Shown here: in pieces, positions 29,628 to 38,617 of the stretch
How positions within the stretch are numbered: position 1 is the first letter of the stretch
How the letters are laid out: each line of letters begins with the position of its first letter
Source: Leishmania infantum JPCM5
Lineage: Eukaryota; Euglenozoa; Kinetoplastea; Trypanosomatida; Trypanosomatidae
Length of the DNA: 64,000 nt
Assembly (NCBI RefSeq): GCF_000002875.2
Contig: NC_009406.2
Coordinates: forward strand, 289,785-353,784
Direction of reading: 5' to 3'
Position numbers and translations under genes: made by a program
Notes under the pieces: model-generated
Seen by the model: only the letters and a program-made list of their open reading frames with translations
What the model was told of the DNA's origin: nothing
Databases searched by the model: none

Positions 29628-29880
29628 AGAGGCGGCGTGCACCGCTGACGACACCAAGCGATACGTCTTCGTGCTCATCTATTTTATTCTTTCTCTCCCT
29701 TTCTCTGTGTGTCGCCGGCTGCACGTCGCACACCTTCACAGAGACAGGCGCGCTCTACATGCTGACGTACTCGCCCATGCCGCTGAGCATTGCACACGTG
29801 CTAGTCACAGGCCGTGGGTGCTCAAGAGAGTCGCTGTCGATCTGTTTTCTTTTTGAATCATGGGATGCACGCCGACCTTC

Positions 29881-29883
<3 letters not shown>

Positions 29884-29916
<33 letters not shown>
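29884..29916. repeat. (GT)n microsatellite
   Basis: An uninterrupted alternating GT tract of about 33 bases. Simple-sequence runs of this type are common in trypanosomatid spacers and UTRs. Confidence 0.95.
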
Positions 29917-29917
<1 letters not shown>

Positions 29918-31079
29918 ATTTTTCTGGATGTGTTGTGTAGGCAAAGAGGGCGTCAGCGGGTGCGTGTGTGTGGGTCGACGTCATGCTTGCTGAAAAAAGA
30001 ATAGAAAGGACGTATGCAGCGATTTACTGGTAGTGCTGGTGCTGGTTGCTCTCCCATGGCTTCCCCGTTGCCGTCCGGTTTTTGTGCGCGTATCTACGCC
30101 GATGTGCACATGTGCGCTCTGTGGTGTTCTCTGCCTCTTCCTTCTGTATTGCCTCACTGTTTATCTGTTGTGTGTCGTCGCTGTCTTCTCTTCTTTTTCT
30201 GTTTTTTTTTAATTTGGCGCGGTGTCGGCGCAGCGTGTGATGCGTGCGCATGATCGTGTGTACACGCACGCGAGAGTGCGTGTGGCAGTGACGGTGATCG
30301 GGGCGATATGTCTGGTGTGTATGGGTGCGTGAGTAGCTGTTGTGCGCCCCGCTATGTTGTTGCTATTTCTCTCTCTCGTGTTTGGCCAGGCGTCTCTCTA
30401 ACCTCGTCCTTTGATCTGAAAAAGAAATGAAAGGCGAGCAAACAGCGAGCAACAGGTAACCCGAGGGGAAGGGTGAGGAGTGCGTGTAAGCAGTCAGAGA
30501 AAGAGCGGGTGGTGGTGATGCGGTACACAATCCCTATCCGAGCCCTTCTATGAGTTCTGGCGCATGCGTTCGTGAGTTTGTCCCCCTCAGCGCTCGACCA
30601 CGGCCGGCCCTAACCCTCCTCCCGCTGCGATGGACTGAAAAAGGTAGAAGAACGGAAGCCCGACCGATGGTGGCCCGGGAGCCGGTATACCTTGCCGGTG
30701 CATCATCCAGTACGCTTGTCCATCGTTCGTCTTGCAGAGGCACCGGCCAGTGCCCACCTCCATCTTCCCTCGATCTCCTCCTTCGTTTTCACATGCACGT
30801 CTCCCGCCGATGTGATCGGCCACTTGCCAAGGAAGAGTATACACGGTGCCCTGCGCACACCCGTACATCGACAAGCGCACGACGCGTTGCAGCGTCGAAC
30901 GCCTATCCTGGCGTCTTTTCCACTCCGACAAGGACGCCCATGGCTTAGCGAGGAGGCCGCCATTCTTATCTCAATACTTCTTCAGCCTGCACGGGGTGAG
31001 GTGGAAAATCAACGTCTAGCGCTCCGCCATTCCACCAACCCCCTCTCACAACATCTTCTCAAGCGACCTCAGCGAGAAG

Positions 31080-31268
31080 ATGCTGCGCGCGGTGGGCGGG
31101 CTCGCTGCTGCGGCTGCAGTCGGCGCAGCAGCCTACACCACCTATCAGCAAGGGAATGAGCGACTGGTGCAGGAGCAGATAAGGCTGCTGATGACGAAGG
31201 AGAGAGAAGAGAAAGGAAGGGAAGAGAAACACGGGTGCAGTGGAAAAGAGGCTGCTGGCCCCCTCTGA
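31080..31268 (+). CDS. Candidate microprotein with N-terminal hydrophobic helix
   Basis: 62 codons from ATG 31080. Residues 1-22 form an Ala/Gly-rich hydrophobic helix (MLRAVGGLAAAAAVGAAAYT) followed by a charged amphipathic helix (NERLVQEQIRLLMTKEREEK). A hydrophobic or slightly basic N-terminus followed by a charged helix is typical of small mitochondrial membrane proteins, including small respiratory-complex subunits in kinetoplastids. The last about 15 residues look random, so the true end may differ. No family recognised. It could also be chance; the long spacer around it and its coherent amphipathic pattern are the only support. Confidence 0.35.
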   Translation: MLRAVGGLAAAAAVGAAAYTTYQQGNERLVQEQIRLLMTKEREEKGREEKHGCSGKEAAGPL

Positions 31269-32203
31269 CGCACGCCACCTCTCCATCTCTCCGCTTTTCT
31301 TGCGCACAGGCTTGCCCTTCACCCCCTACCCCCACCCTTCTTTGTGAGACAAGCAAGCAAAGAAGCCAAAACACGGAACGTGGCGCGAGGCCGATGATAC
31401 GTGAAGGAACGCGGGGAAGAAGGGCGTGTGCGTCCAACTTAACCCTCTCTCTCCGTCGCAAGGCCAGAAGGTGGTGGGCGAGGCTGCATGGACGGGCACA
31501 GCTCACTCTTGGTATACAGTGCACCTACACACCGACCCCCCCCTGCTCCTCCTCCCGCCACGAGTTGTCGTAGCCTCTCGCTTGCCGCTGCTGTCGGTGT
31601 GTGCAGAAGCCCGCGAGAGAGAGAGTCGTGCGCATCATGTCTCACGAGCTACAACTGTCCGCATCTTCTCTCTTCCATGCCACCATACCGCTTTCGGCTT
31701 CTCTCCTCGCTCACCACACCACACCCTCCCACTCTCTCCACGCCTCTGCACTGCAGAGAGCGAAGAAGACGCGACGCGTGAAGGCAGTTCTTGTCGGCAA
31801 GGAGAACGACACACATATACGCACGCTTGTGAGAGCGAGAGACGCTGCCAGCAGCAGGTGTATACATCGGCACGCTTCCGCACACGCACGTGTAAGCGTG
31901 CTATGAGGGTGTGTGTGTGTGCGCTGTTGTCTTAGCTGCTCTCTCCGTTCTCGCCGCAAGTCTCTTTCTCTCTGTCGGCCTGTCTGGGTGTCTTATTGCT
32001 CGTCTCATGCGTGAAACCAGCGTTGATAAGCCCCAGGTAGTCGTCCCTTTCTTTGCTTCCACTCCAACCATCCGCATACAATCTGACAACGCCCCGCATC
32101 CGCGCGTGCGCCGCGACGTCTCCGCTGCTACCACGATCACCTATAACAAACGCCTGGCAACAGACAGAACGGAATACGAAAGGAACGACAAGCACGAGCG
32201 GCA

Positions 32204-34996
32204 ATGAGCGACAGCGCTGACGAATTCACTGGTGAGCCGCAGCCGCCACTCTCTGACCAGAGCAGTATGGAGGAACAGGAAGTGCCAGAGACCATGGCAG
32301 CGCCGCCTGCTCAGGCCGAGGTAGACAGTTCAGGGCGTGACTCCGCGGTAGGGCACGCAGTCGCTCCTCCGCGGGCCGCTCAACGCGAGGACAGCAAGGC
32401 AGACTACGCTCAACTGAACGCGGCTGAAGAGGACCTAGCCGTCAATGTCGCGCACGATGTGCGTGCGCGCCCGGCATCCTCCTCCCTCCGCCTTCTCAAC
32501 GGCGGCGACGACTACGACGAATCGCCCGAGTACGAGGAAATACCGGCAGCGGAAGATGAAAGCGGCGGCGTCGCCGGCGCTGATAGCGGCAGCCCTTTAA
32601 GGGCCGTGAGTGTAACAGAGCATCGCAACTCTGCGACCACCGCAGCGGCAACTCGCCAACCAACTCAAGGCACACAGGTAGACGCTGACGTGGACCTGGG
32701 AGAACAGCATGGGCAATGCGGTGACGACCATGGTGGTGCTAGTGCTCGCGCTGCAGCTGGTTCGCGCGAGAGTCAAAGAACCGCCGATAATGCCTCGGCT
32801 GCCCCGCACGCAACCAAGCACCAGCCGGTAGCTCCGCCGCGCTGGGGTTTTCTCCCTCAAGCGCCTCATGGAACGGTTGAGGTGACCGTGACCCTGCTTC
32901 CGATGAGGGCCGTCACGCGGCTTACCGTACCCGTGCGCTGCCCTAGCATGTACCGTCCAACCGACGCAAAAACTACGGCAGCAGCTGCTTCGGGGCTGAA
33001 CGGCAGCGCAGGAGACGGCGCAGGACCGCACTGGATTCTTGTTGTGAAGGATCTCTTCGAAGGCATCGCCGATCATCTCCTTGTCCACCCGCAATCCCTT
33101 CGGCTCTTCTACCAACACAAACGTCTGCGCTTCATGGAAACTCTCTTCTTGGACTGCGATGTCACGAGCGCCATGGCGGGCCGCAGCGGCGCCGGTGACG
33201 ATGGCGGTGCCGCGGAAGGCGCTGCCAACGATCGTGCTGAGCCAATCTGGATTGCTGCCACCTTCCCAGCGGCCGAGGAAGAGCACCGCGCCGGCGCTCA
33301 CGGAACGGCGCTCGCGCGCGACGACATCAATGGCGAGGATGAGGAAGCACAGGCGTCGCTGATGGCGGTGCCGGCGCATCTCTGCAAACTCGGACCCGAC
33401 AATTATGTCGCGCGGTGCATCCGCATCCGGCCGCACAAACTAGAAGTCCCACCCCAGGTCCTCGTTGAAGGACGCAGACAGGGGTACAGCTACGACGAAA
33501 TGATCCAACGTATGCAGGCCCTTCAAGACGTTCAGCAGCTGCCGGCGTCTCACGGGGGAAGCGGCGGTGACGGCGCAGGTGATGGGGCATCCGAGGTGCG
33601 GCCGAATTTTGCCATTGTCGCCATACTTCAAGACGGCCCCGTGGCTCCAGGGAAGGTGTATCTCGGCGGGTACCGTGACAAGCGTCACCCGGAGAACGTG
33701 AGGCTGCACGCTGCGACTCAGCTTTACCATCTCGACCTAGAGTACTCCCCCTTCGCTGCGACAAAGGGCTTGTCGACTAGTCGGTGCACTCGCCAGACGC
33801 AGACCCTCGGCATCTCGCGCAGCTGCCAGACACACCGGGAGGTGTGTGTTCAGACGCCGCGCATTGACCTGCTCCTGGATGCAGCGCACGACTTTATCGT
33901 GGTGGCGCGGCCGTACTTCACGGCGGCTGAGCTGCAGGCGTTGCGGGTGGAGATGGCGATTATCATTCAGAAGATGTACCGCCAGTGGAAAGCTCGACGC
34001 ATCCGCGCTGAGCTGGAGGCGGCTGAGGCAGCGCGTCAGCATCGCGCCGGGGTACGCCAGGGTCGGGAGGAGGCACTGCAGATGGCCGTGGAGGACGCTG
34101 CACAGCTGCGCCGCGATGACCCGCGCAGCGCCGCCGACTTTGAGCGCTTGAAGCAGGACGTTCTTAACTGGCGCGCCGACGAGGCGGCGCGCATCCAGTG
34201 CGACCCGTCGCTGTCGCCGGCTGAGGTCAGGGCGGCGTTGCTGGCGCTCACAGAGACGGAGCTGAAGCTCCTTCAGCAGCTCGATCAGCGCCGTCGCGAG
34301 GTCGGAAAGACGCGGCAGGAAAGGCGTTTTGTGCAGACGCTAAACCGCATGGCCGCCCCCAAGCAGTGGGGTACCGTGCACGTGCGCACCCCCGAAACAC
34401 AACGTGCTGCCGAGCTGCGCGACTTGTACGAGCGGCTCTGTCTCACCTCTAGCGGCGTTGTTGCAGCGGTGAAAGCCTCTGCATCGTCGCCGAGCGAGGC
34501 GCAAGGCGGCTTTGGCTCCTCGCCGTCTCCGACGTCGGTGGGACCGATGGCAGGGAACGTTGTGCGCAGCCCGGCATCCGCCTCACCGTCGCCATGGGCA
34601 AACACGGCAGCTGTCGGGTCTGCGCTGGCTGCAACACCGACGATGGACAACGCCGTTGGTGGCCTGCCGTCGGCGACCGCAGCCCGGCTAGACATCCTCT
34701 TGCGCGTCAAGTGGACAGTGCGGGAGTTCAGCGCCAGCTCGCTGCTCACGCAGGAGCTGTGCGAGCTTGTCGATCGTGAGGCGGACCTGCTGCACCGTGG
34801 CCGCAAGGAGGCGTCTCTGGCGAGCCTGCGGAAGCGCATTCAGTTCTTGTTCGCGCAGTTCATCGAGGACCCGCAGTACAACCCCATCGCAAGGGAATTC
34901 GCCCAGACAGCGCGCGACCGCGTGCGCATCAAGGCGGCTGAGCTGACGCAAGAGAAGGCGAAGCCCCGGAAAGGGCAGACGACAGCATCCGTCTAG
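32204..34996 (+). CDS. IQUB: IQ and ubiquitin-like domain protein (IQUB-like), flagellar
   Basis: 930 aa. The N-terminal 210 residues are acidic and low in complexity. Residues about 222-320 fit a ubiquitin-like fold (GTVEVTVTLLPMRAVTRLTV, later LRLFYQHKRLRFMETLFLD) with a Gly/Ala insert. Residues about 486-520 (KVYLGGYRDKRHPENVRLHA) match the IQUB signature YLGGFR...GIEYHHA, followed by the Gln/Thr-rich stretch with TQT motifs. Residues about 575-605 contain the IQ motif (AIIIQKMYRQWKARRIRAEL), preceded by PYFTAAELQALRVE as in animal IQUB. The C-terminal about 270 residues are helical, with an Ala/Ser/Pro insert at about 755-825. In animals IQUB is part of the axonemal radial spoke and affects sperm motility; a radial-spoke role in the trypanosomatid flagellum is a reasonable inference. 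Calmodulin or a calmodulin-like light chain is the expected IQ partner. Confidence 0.85.
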   Translation: MSDSADEFTGEPQPPLSDQSSMEEQEVPETMAAPPAQAEVDSSGRDSAVGHAVAPPRAAQREDSKADYAQLNAAEEDLAVNVAHDVRARPASSSLRLLNGGDDYDESPEYEEIPAAEDESGGVAGADSGSPLRAVSVTEHRNSATTAAATRQPTQGTQVDADVDLGEQHGQCGDDHGGASARAAAGSRESQRTADNASAAPHATKHQPVAPPRWGFLPQAPHGTVEVTVTLLPMRAVTRLTVPVRCPSMYRPTDAKTTAAAASGLNGSAGDGAGPHWILVVKDLFEGIADHLLVHPQSLRLFYQHKRLRFMETLFLDCDVTSAMAGRSGAGDDGGAAEGAANDRAEPIWIAATFPAAEEEHRAGAHGTALARDDINGEDEEAQASLMAVPAHLCKLGPDNYVARCIRIRPHKLEVPPQVLVEGRRQGYSYDEMIQRMQALQDVQQLPASHGGSGGDGAGDGASEVRPNFAIVAILQDGPVAPGKVYLGGYRDKRHPENVRLHAATQLYHLDLEYSPFAATKGLSTSRCTRQTQTLGISRSCQTHREVCVQTPRIDLLLDAAHDFIVVARPYFTAAELQALRVEMAIIIQKMYRQWKARRIRAELEAAEAARQHRAGVRQGREEALQMAVEDAAQLRRDDPRSAADFERLKQDVLNWRADEAARIQCDPSLSPAEVRAALLALTETELKLLQQLDQRRREVGKTRQERRFVQTLNRMAAPKQWGTVHVRTPETQRAAELRDLYERLCLTSSGVVAAVKASASSPSEAQGGFGSSPSPTSVGPMAGNVVRSPASASPSPWANTAAVGSALAATPTMDNAVGGLPSATAARLDILLRVKWTVREFSASSLLTQELCELVDREADLLHRGRKEASLASLRKRIQFLFAQFIEDPQYNPIAREFAQTARDRVRIKAAELTQEKAKPRKGQTTASV

Positions 34997-36955
34997 CGAA
35001 TCAACGGCACACCAATGAAGGAAAAGGCCAGCAGCGCATGCAGAAATCAGGGTATCGCAGCACGGGGAGGGTGTGTGCACGCCTTCCCCTCCCTGGCGTC
35101 GTCACTTCGACGGTTTGCATCACTGAGGATGTTTCGCCCAAGGCATCGGAGGAGAGAGGCGGGTGTCGTCACACGTTCTCCTCCGCTGCATGCGTGCGCG
35201 TGTTTCTGCAGTAGCGTGTGATGCTGTTCGTCCCTTTTTTTATTGTGCATTTCGCCTGTGAGTCGTTGCGGTCCCATCATGTATAAAACAGTGGAACGAG
35301 GGAACACAGAAAAAGCGTAGACTCGAGTGAGGGAGAGATAGGGACGGTACGAATGGTCTAGTGACGGGGGCGGGAGGCGGGTGGTGTGGATACCAGCTGA
35401 GCTGTGGTCGCTGTTGTGTGCGGCGTCTCATGTGCCCACTCCGCCCTCCCCTCTTGGCATCCCTTTTTTCGCCCTTGAAAACTCCTCATCATAGCGTTCG
35501 TGATGCTGGCTAACTACTGCCGCCGCTGTGCTTATCTTCTCCTCCCTGCCTCTCTCTCTGGTGGCTTGGCTTCTTTATGAATCTGTATCTGTTTGAAGTT
35601 GTGTTGTAGGGTTTGACGCTAGAGATGTGTTCGTCGCTGTGGTTGTGTGCTGTGGCAAGCGGGTGGGTGGGTGGAGGGGGGCGGTGATTCGCGTCGTCGC
35701 CCCATTCTCTCTCGCGCGCGCGCCTTCGGCCCCCCTCCCCTCCCTGCCTCTCGTGCGCGGCTGCAGACATGATGTGGTGACTATGTAAACAAGCCTATCA
35801 ACAGCGCAGGCGAAAAGGACATCAGCCCATGGACATGCACGAGGAAAGGGGGTCTGCATGTGTGCACGTGCGCGCGTTGTCTGTTTCTCTGTGCGCCATG
35901 TACATTCTTACGCTTCTGTTTTACGCCCCCACCACACACACATACACCCTTTCATTTTTGCGTGGGTAAGCTCTCGTATGCGCTTCTCCCCCCTCCCTCC
36001 CTTCCGTTGGGTGAGCTGCGAGGTGAAAGCAGCACACAGCATAAGCAGCGCGCGCGAATGCGGACGCGCAGTCGCGATGGTGGGTGGTCGCGAAGGCGTC
36101 AGTGTTTCCATCCGTGTGGATGCGTGCGTGAAGCTCGGCCCCTCTTGTTCTCTCTGCCCTCGCACGCTGTGCCGCCCGCAACGAGTCGAGCTTGAATGAA
36201 GTGACAAAACAAAGGCATGCACATGAGGATGCAGCGAATGTTAGACACAGCGGTAGGCGAGCGGAGAAGCTCTGCCATAGCGATGCACTCTGTACAATGA
36301 GAATCGAAGAGCGAGCGTGGCACCCCTTAGGGCGCCGATGATGGTAGCATTTACCCGCCTCACTAGCGCTGCGTGTATGTGTGCTGCACTGAGCCACGCT
36401 CTGTCACTGCCACGCGCGTTTGAGAATGCCTTTGTACTTGTGCGAAGAGACTCGTCGTCTCGCATTCCCCTCACCCCCTCCCCCTCCTTCCCTCCCTCTC
36501 TCCCCTTTTCATCCTCCCTTCTCGCTCTTCGCATTTTGGCCGCGAGCTCGGCTCCCGCTCACTCGCGGTGGTCGCGGTGCGTGCCCTGCGCGTCCCTCTC
36601 TGAACGACTCGGCTCGCTCGCTTTGTTTTTCTTGTCCTCGTGTTTTGGTGTGCGCCTCTCGCTTAGCCCGCACTGCTCCCGCCCACGTCATCGCCGTTGG
36701 CGCACAACACCTTCGTGGTAAAACTCGCCTGCTCTGCGTCAACCAATCTGCGTTGCACGCGCACACCGCACTACCACGCCTTGCTCCCGCGCCACCGGCC
36801 AGCGCGGGAGCACAGCAGCTGCCGCTACCGCAAGCGCCCACTGCGACCGGGCGCAAGCAAAACGCCCCCAGACGACAACACGGAGAGTTACCACACACCA
36901 CGCACGCACGCAAGATTCATTGCGTTTTCCCAGTTGGCGTCTCACTGTTACCAAG
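34997..36955. other. Intergenic spacer
   Basis: No supported gene. Pyrimidine-rich stretches (35715-35750, 36470-36530 and 36590-36660) are candidate processing signals. Several overlapping open frames near 35858-36222 and 36317-36959 follow compositional bias and have no protein character. Confidence 0.45.
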
Positions 36956-38617
36956 ATGAGCTTCGAAGGACTGCAAGGACTGCTGAAGAAGAAGAAACAA
37001 GAGCAGCGTCAAGGAGCCTCAGATGGACCGGCTGCAGCGGCCGCGGCAGCTGCCAACGCCTCGGCACACACGCAAGCCCTTGCTGGAAGCGCTACAGCGG
37101 CCCACAAGAGTGCTACACCCACTAACACAGCACATGCAGCTCCTAACGGTGGCGGTGGCAGCAGCGGCAATGGTGGATCCGGCAGCACCACCTATGATCC
37201 GTACGCAGCCGCTCTGCAGAGCGTGCAAATCTTGCAGCAGCAGCAGCAGCAGCAAGAGCAGCAAGGAACGCTCAGCAGCACTACGGCAGGCCAGAAGCGC
37301 CCCCGGGAGGATATGGTGCAGGCATCGAAGCTGGTCGGAGCTGTACACACCTCTAACGGCTCGTCCGCCGCTGAAGCGAGTGACGAGCTCAATGTAAGGT
37401 CGGGTGCGTCAGCCAGCACACCACCGACTGTCTCACTCAACGCGCCTGTAGTGCCGTCGGTGAAGAGCGACGACGACGTTTTGGCGCAGCGTGAGATGGG
37501 CGTTGCGGTGCTTCAGATGTGCCTTACTAAGCTGGAACACTACTGGGCCGCGGAGCGAGCGTCAAGCAAGGCTCTTGCGTCTACTTGCTATTCGGTCACA
37601 GCCACTGCTCCAGTGCCCGCTGTGCCGCAGCCGCAGCACCAGCCGTCGTCTGCCGGTGCTCTCCTTGAATCGAGTGACTCACTGCCCGCGCTGTCGTCTC
37701 TCCTTTCTATTCCGCGCGCACTGCGCGACTACCTCGTGGCTCAGTTTGTGGCACCAAATCCTGGCGCCACGCGTGCGACAGGGCTGCCTGAGATGACGGT
37801 GCTGGATCGTGAGTTTGAGCTTCTGGCCGAACTGAAAGCGGAGATGGAGGCAGAGCCGCCGAACGAGGCGGTGGACAGCGCGAGCACCGTCGATACAAAA
37901 GCTCACCAGGTGCCGGAAGAGCAGCGTCAACTCGCCGAGCTCCTGTGTGCGCTGTGGTACCTCGTTGCGCTGTTCTGGCAGCACAGCCTCGATCCGCACC
38001 AGCGCAATGGTCGGAGCTGTGCAGCGTCGACCGCCATGCCGCGAGAGGGGCCGCTGGCACCAGCGCAGCAGGGCTGGTCACCCGCCGTCTACCTTGGCCT
38101 TCAAAACGCGCTGCCGGCTGATGTGCGGCTTCTGCAGGGCCGCGTCATTGCCGAAGAAGTGGACCGGTGGCGAGCGCTGGCCCGCACCCGGCAGAACGCG
38201 CTGGAGCTGCTTTCCTACGTCTGCAGCGACTACGACACCTCTGCTGCGGCGTCGTCGCCATCGACCACGGCAGCAGGCTTTATTATTCCATCCGACCTTC
38301 GCAAGAATCTGCACACCATGGTGGTGCGCCACCTGCAGCAGGAGCGTAACTTCATGGCGGTGCGGCAGGACTACGTGGATATCACAATGGGCACAGCAAA
38401 CTGGAAGCTTGGGCTATTCTCTGGTGGCGAGGTGCACATGCGCCGGTCGATGGAGCGGGTGGAGCGCAACCGGATCGCGCACCTGCTGAACAACGAACAC
38501 GCGACGCAACTGCTGCAGGCGGTGCGAGAGCTGACCATATTTGTGGAGCACCACGCTCTTGCGAGGACTTCGCCCTTCTTTTGCCCAGCGTGCGCCACTT
38601 CCACCATGGCCGCGTAG
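36956..38617 (+). CDS. PRP18: Pre-mRNA splicing factor Prp18
   Basis: 553 aa from the first ATG of the frame. The C-terminal domain matches Prp18: residues about 472-533 read DYVDITMGTANWKLGLFSGG then EVHMRRSMERVERNRIAHLL and NNEHATQLLQAVRELTIFV, against the family pattern YLDLAIGNAPWPIGVT...HVAHVLNDE..RKYIQGLKRLM. The very N-terminus (SFEGLQGLLKKKKQEQRQ) resembles the charged start of Prp18. Prp18 works with Slu7 in the second step of splicing; in trypanosomatids it would act mainly in spliced-leader trans-splicing. The protein is longer than the about 340-aa human form because of Ala/Ser/Gln-rich inserts (residues about 20-150, including polyGln at about 93-102). The last residues include FFCPAC, perhaps a small metal site or chance. 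Confidence 0.85.
   Translation: MSFEGLQGLLKKKKQEQRQGASDGPAAAAAAAANASAHTQALAGSATAAHKSATPTNTAHAAPNGGGGSSGNGGSGSTTYDPYAAALQSVQILQQQQQQQEQQGTLSSTTAGQKRPREDMVQASKLVGAVHTSNGSSAAEASDELNVRSGASASTPPTVSLNAPVVPSVKSDDDVLAQREMGVAVLQMCLTKLEHYWAAERASSKALASTCYSVTATAPVPAVPQPQHQPSSAGALLESSDSLPALSSLLSIPRALRDYLVAQFVAPNPGATRATGLPEMTVLDREFELLAELKAEMEAEPPNEAVDSASTVDTKAHQVPEEQRQLAELLCALWYLVALFWQHSLDPHQRNGRSCAASTAMPREGPLAPAQQGWSPAVYLGLQNALPADVRLLQGRVIAEEVDRWRALARTRQNALELLSYVCSDYDTSAAASSPSTTAAGFIIPSDLRKNLHTMVVRHLQQERNFMAVRQDYVDITMGTANWKLGLFSGGEVHMRRSMERVERNRIAHLLNNEHATQLLQAVRELTIFVEHHALARTSPFFCPACATSTMAA

Larger units (their letters stand above)
29628..32203. other. Long intergenic spacer with one candidate small gene
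   Basis: Contains a perfect (GT)n run at 29884-29916, T-rich tracts at 30180-30212, and a GC-richer block at about 30585-30960 that may be an old repeat or pseudogene but shows no frame I can defend. A 62-codon candidate gene lies at 31080-31268. Pyrimidine-rich stretches around 31700-31760 and 31930-31995 precede the IQUB-like gene. Confidence 0.4.

Noticed and set aside
30585..30960. GC-rich block in the spacer before the IQUB-like gene, considered as a retroposon or pseudogene
   Set aside because: I found neither shared strings with the SIDER-like elements nor a continuous protein-like frame, so only a note in the spacer entry is justified.
36420..36959. 179-codon plus frame ending inside the start of the Prp18 gene
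   Set aside because: Pro/Ser/Leu-rich output of pyrimidine tracts in the 5' UTR region, overlapping a well-supported start.
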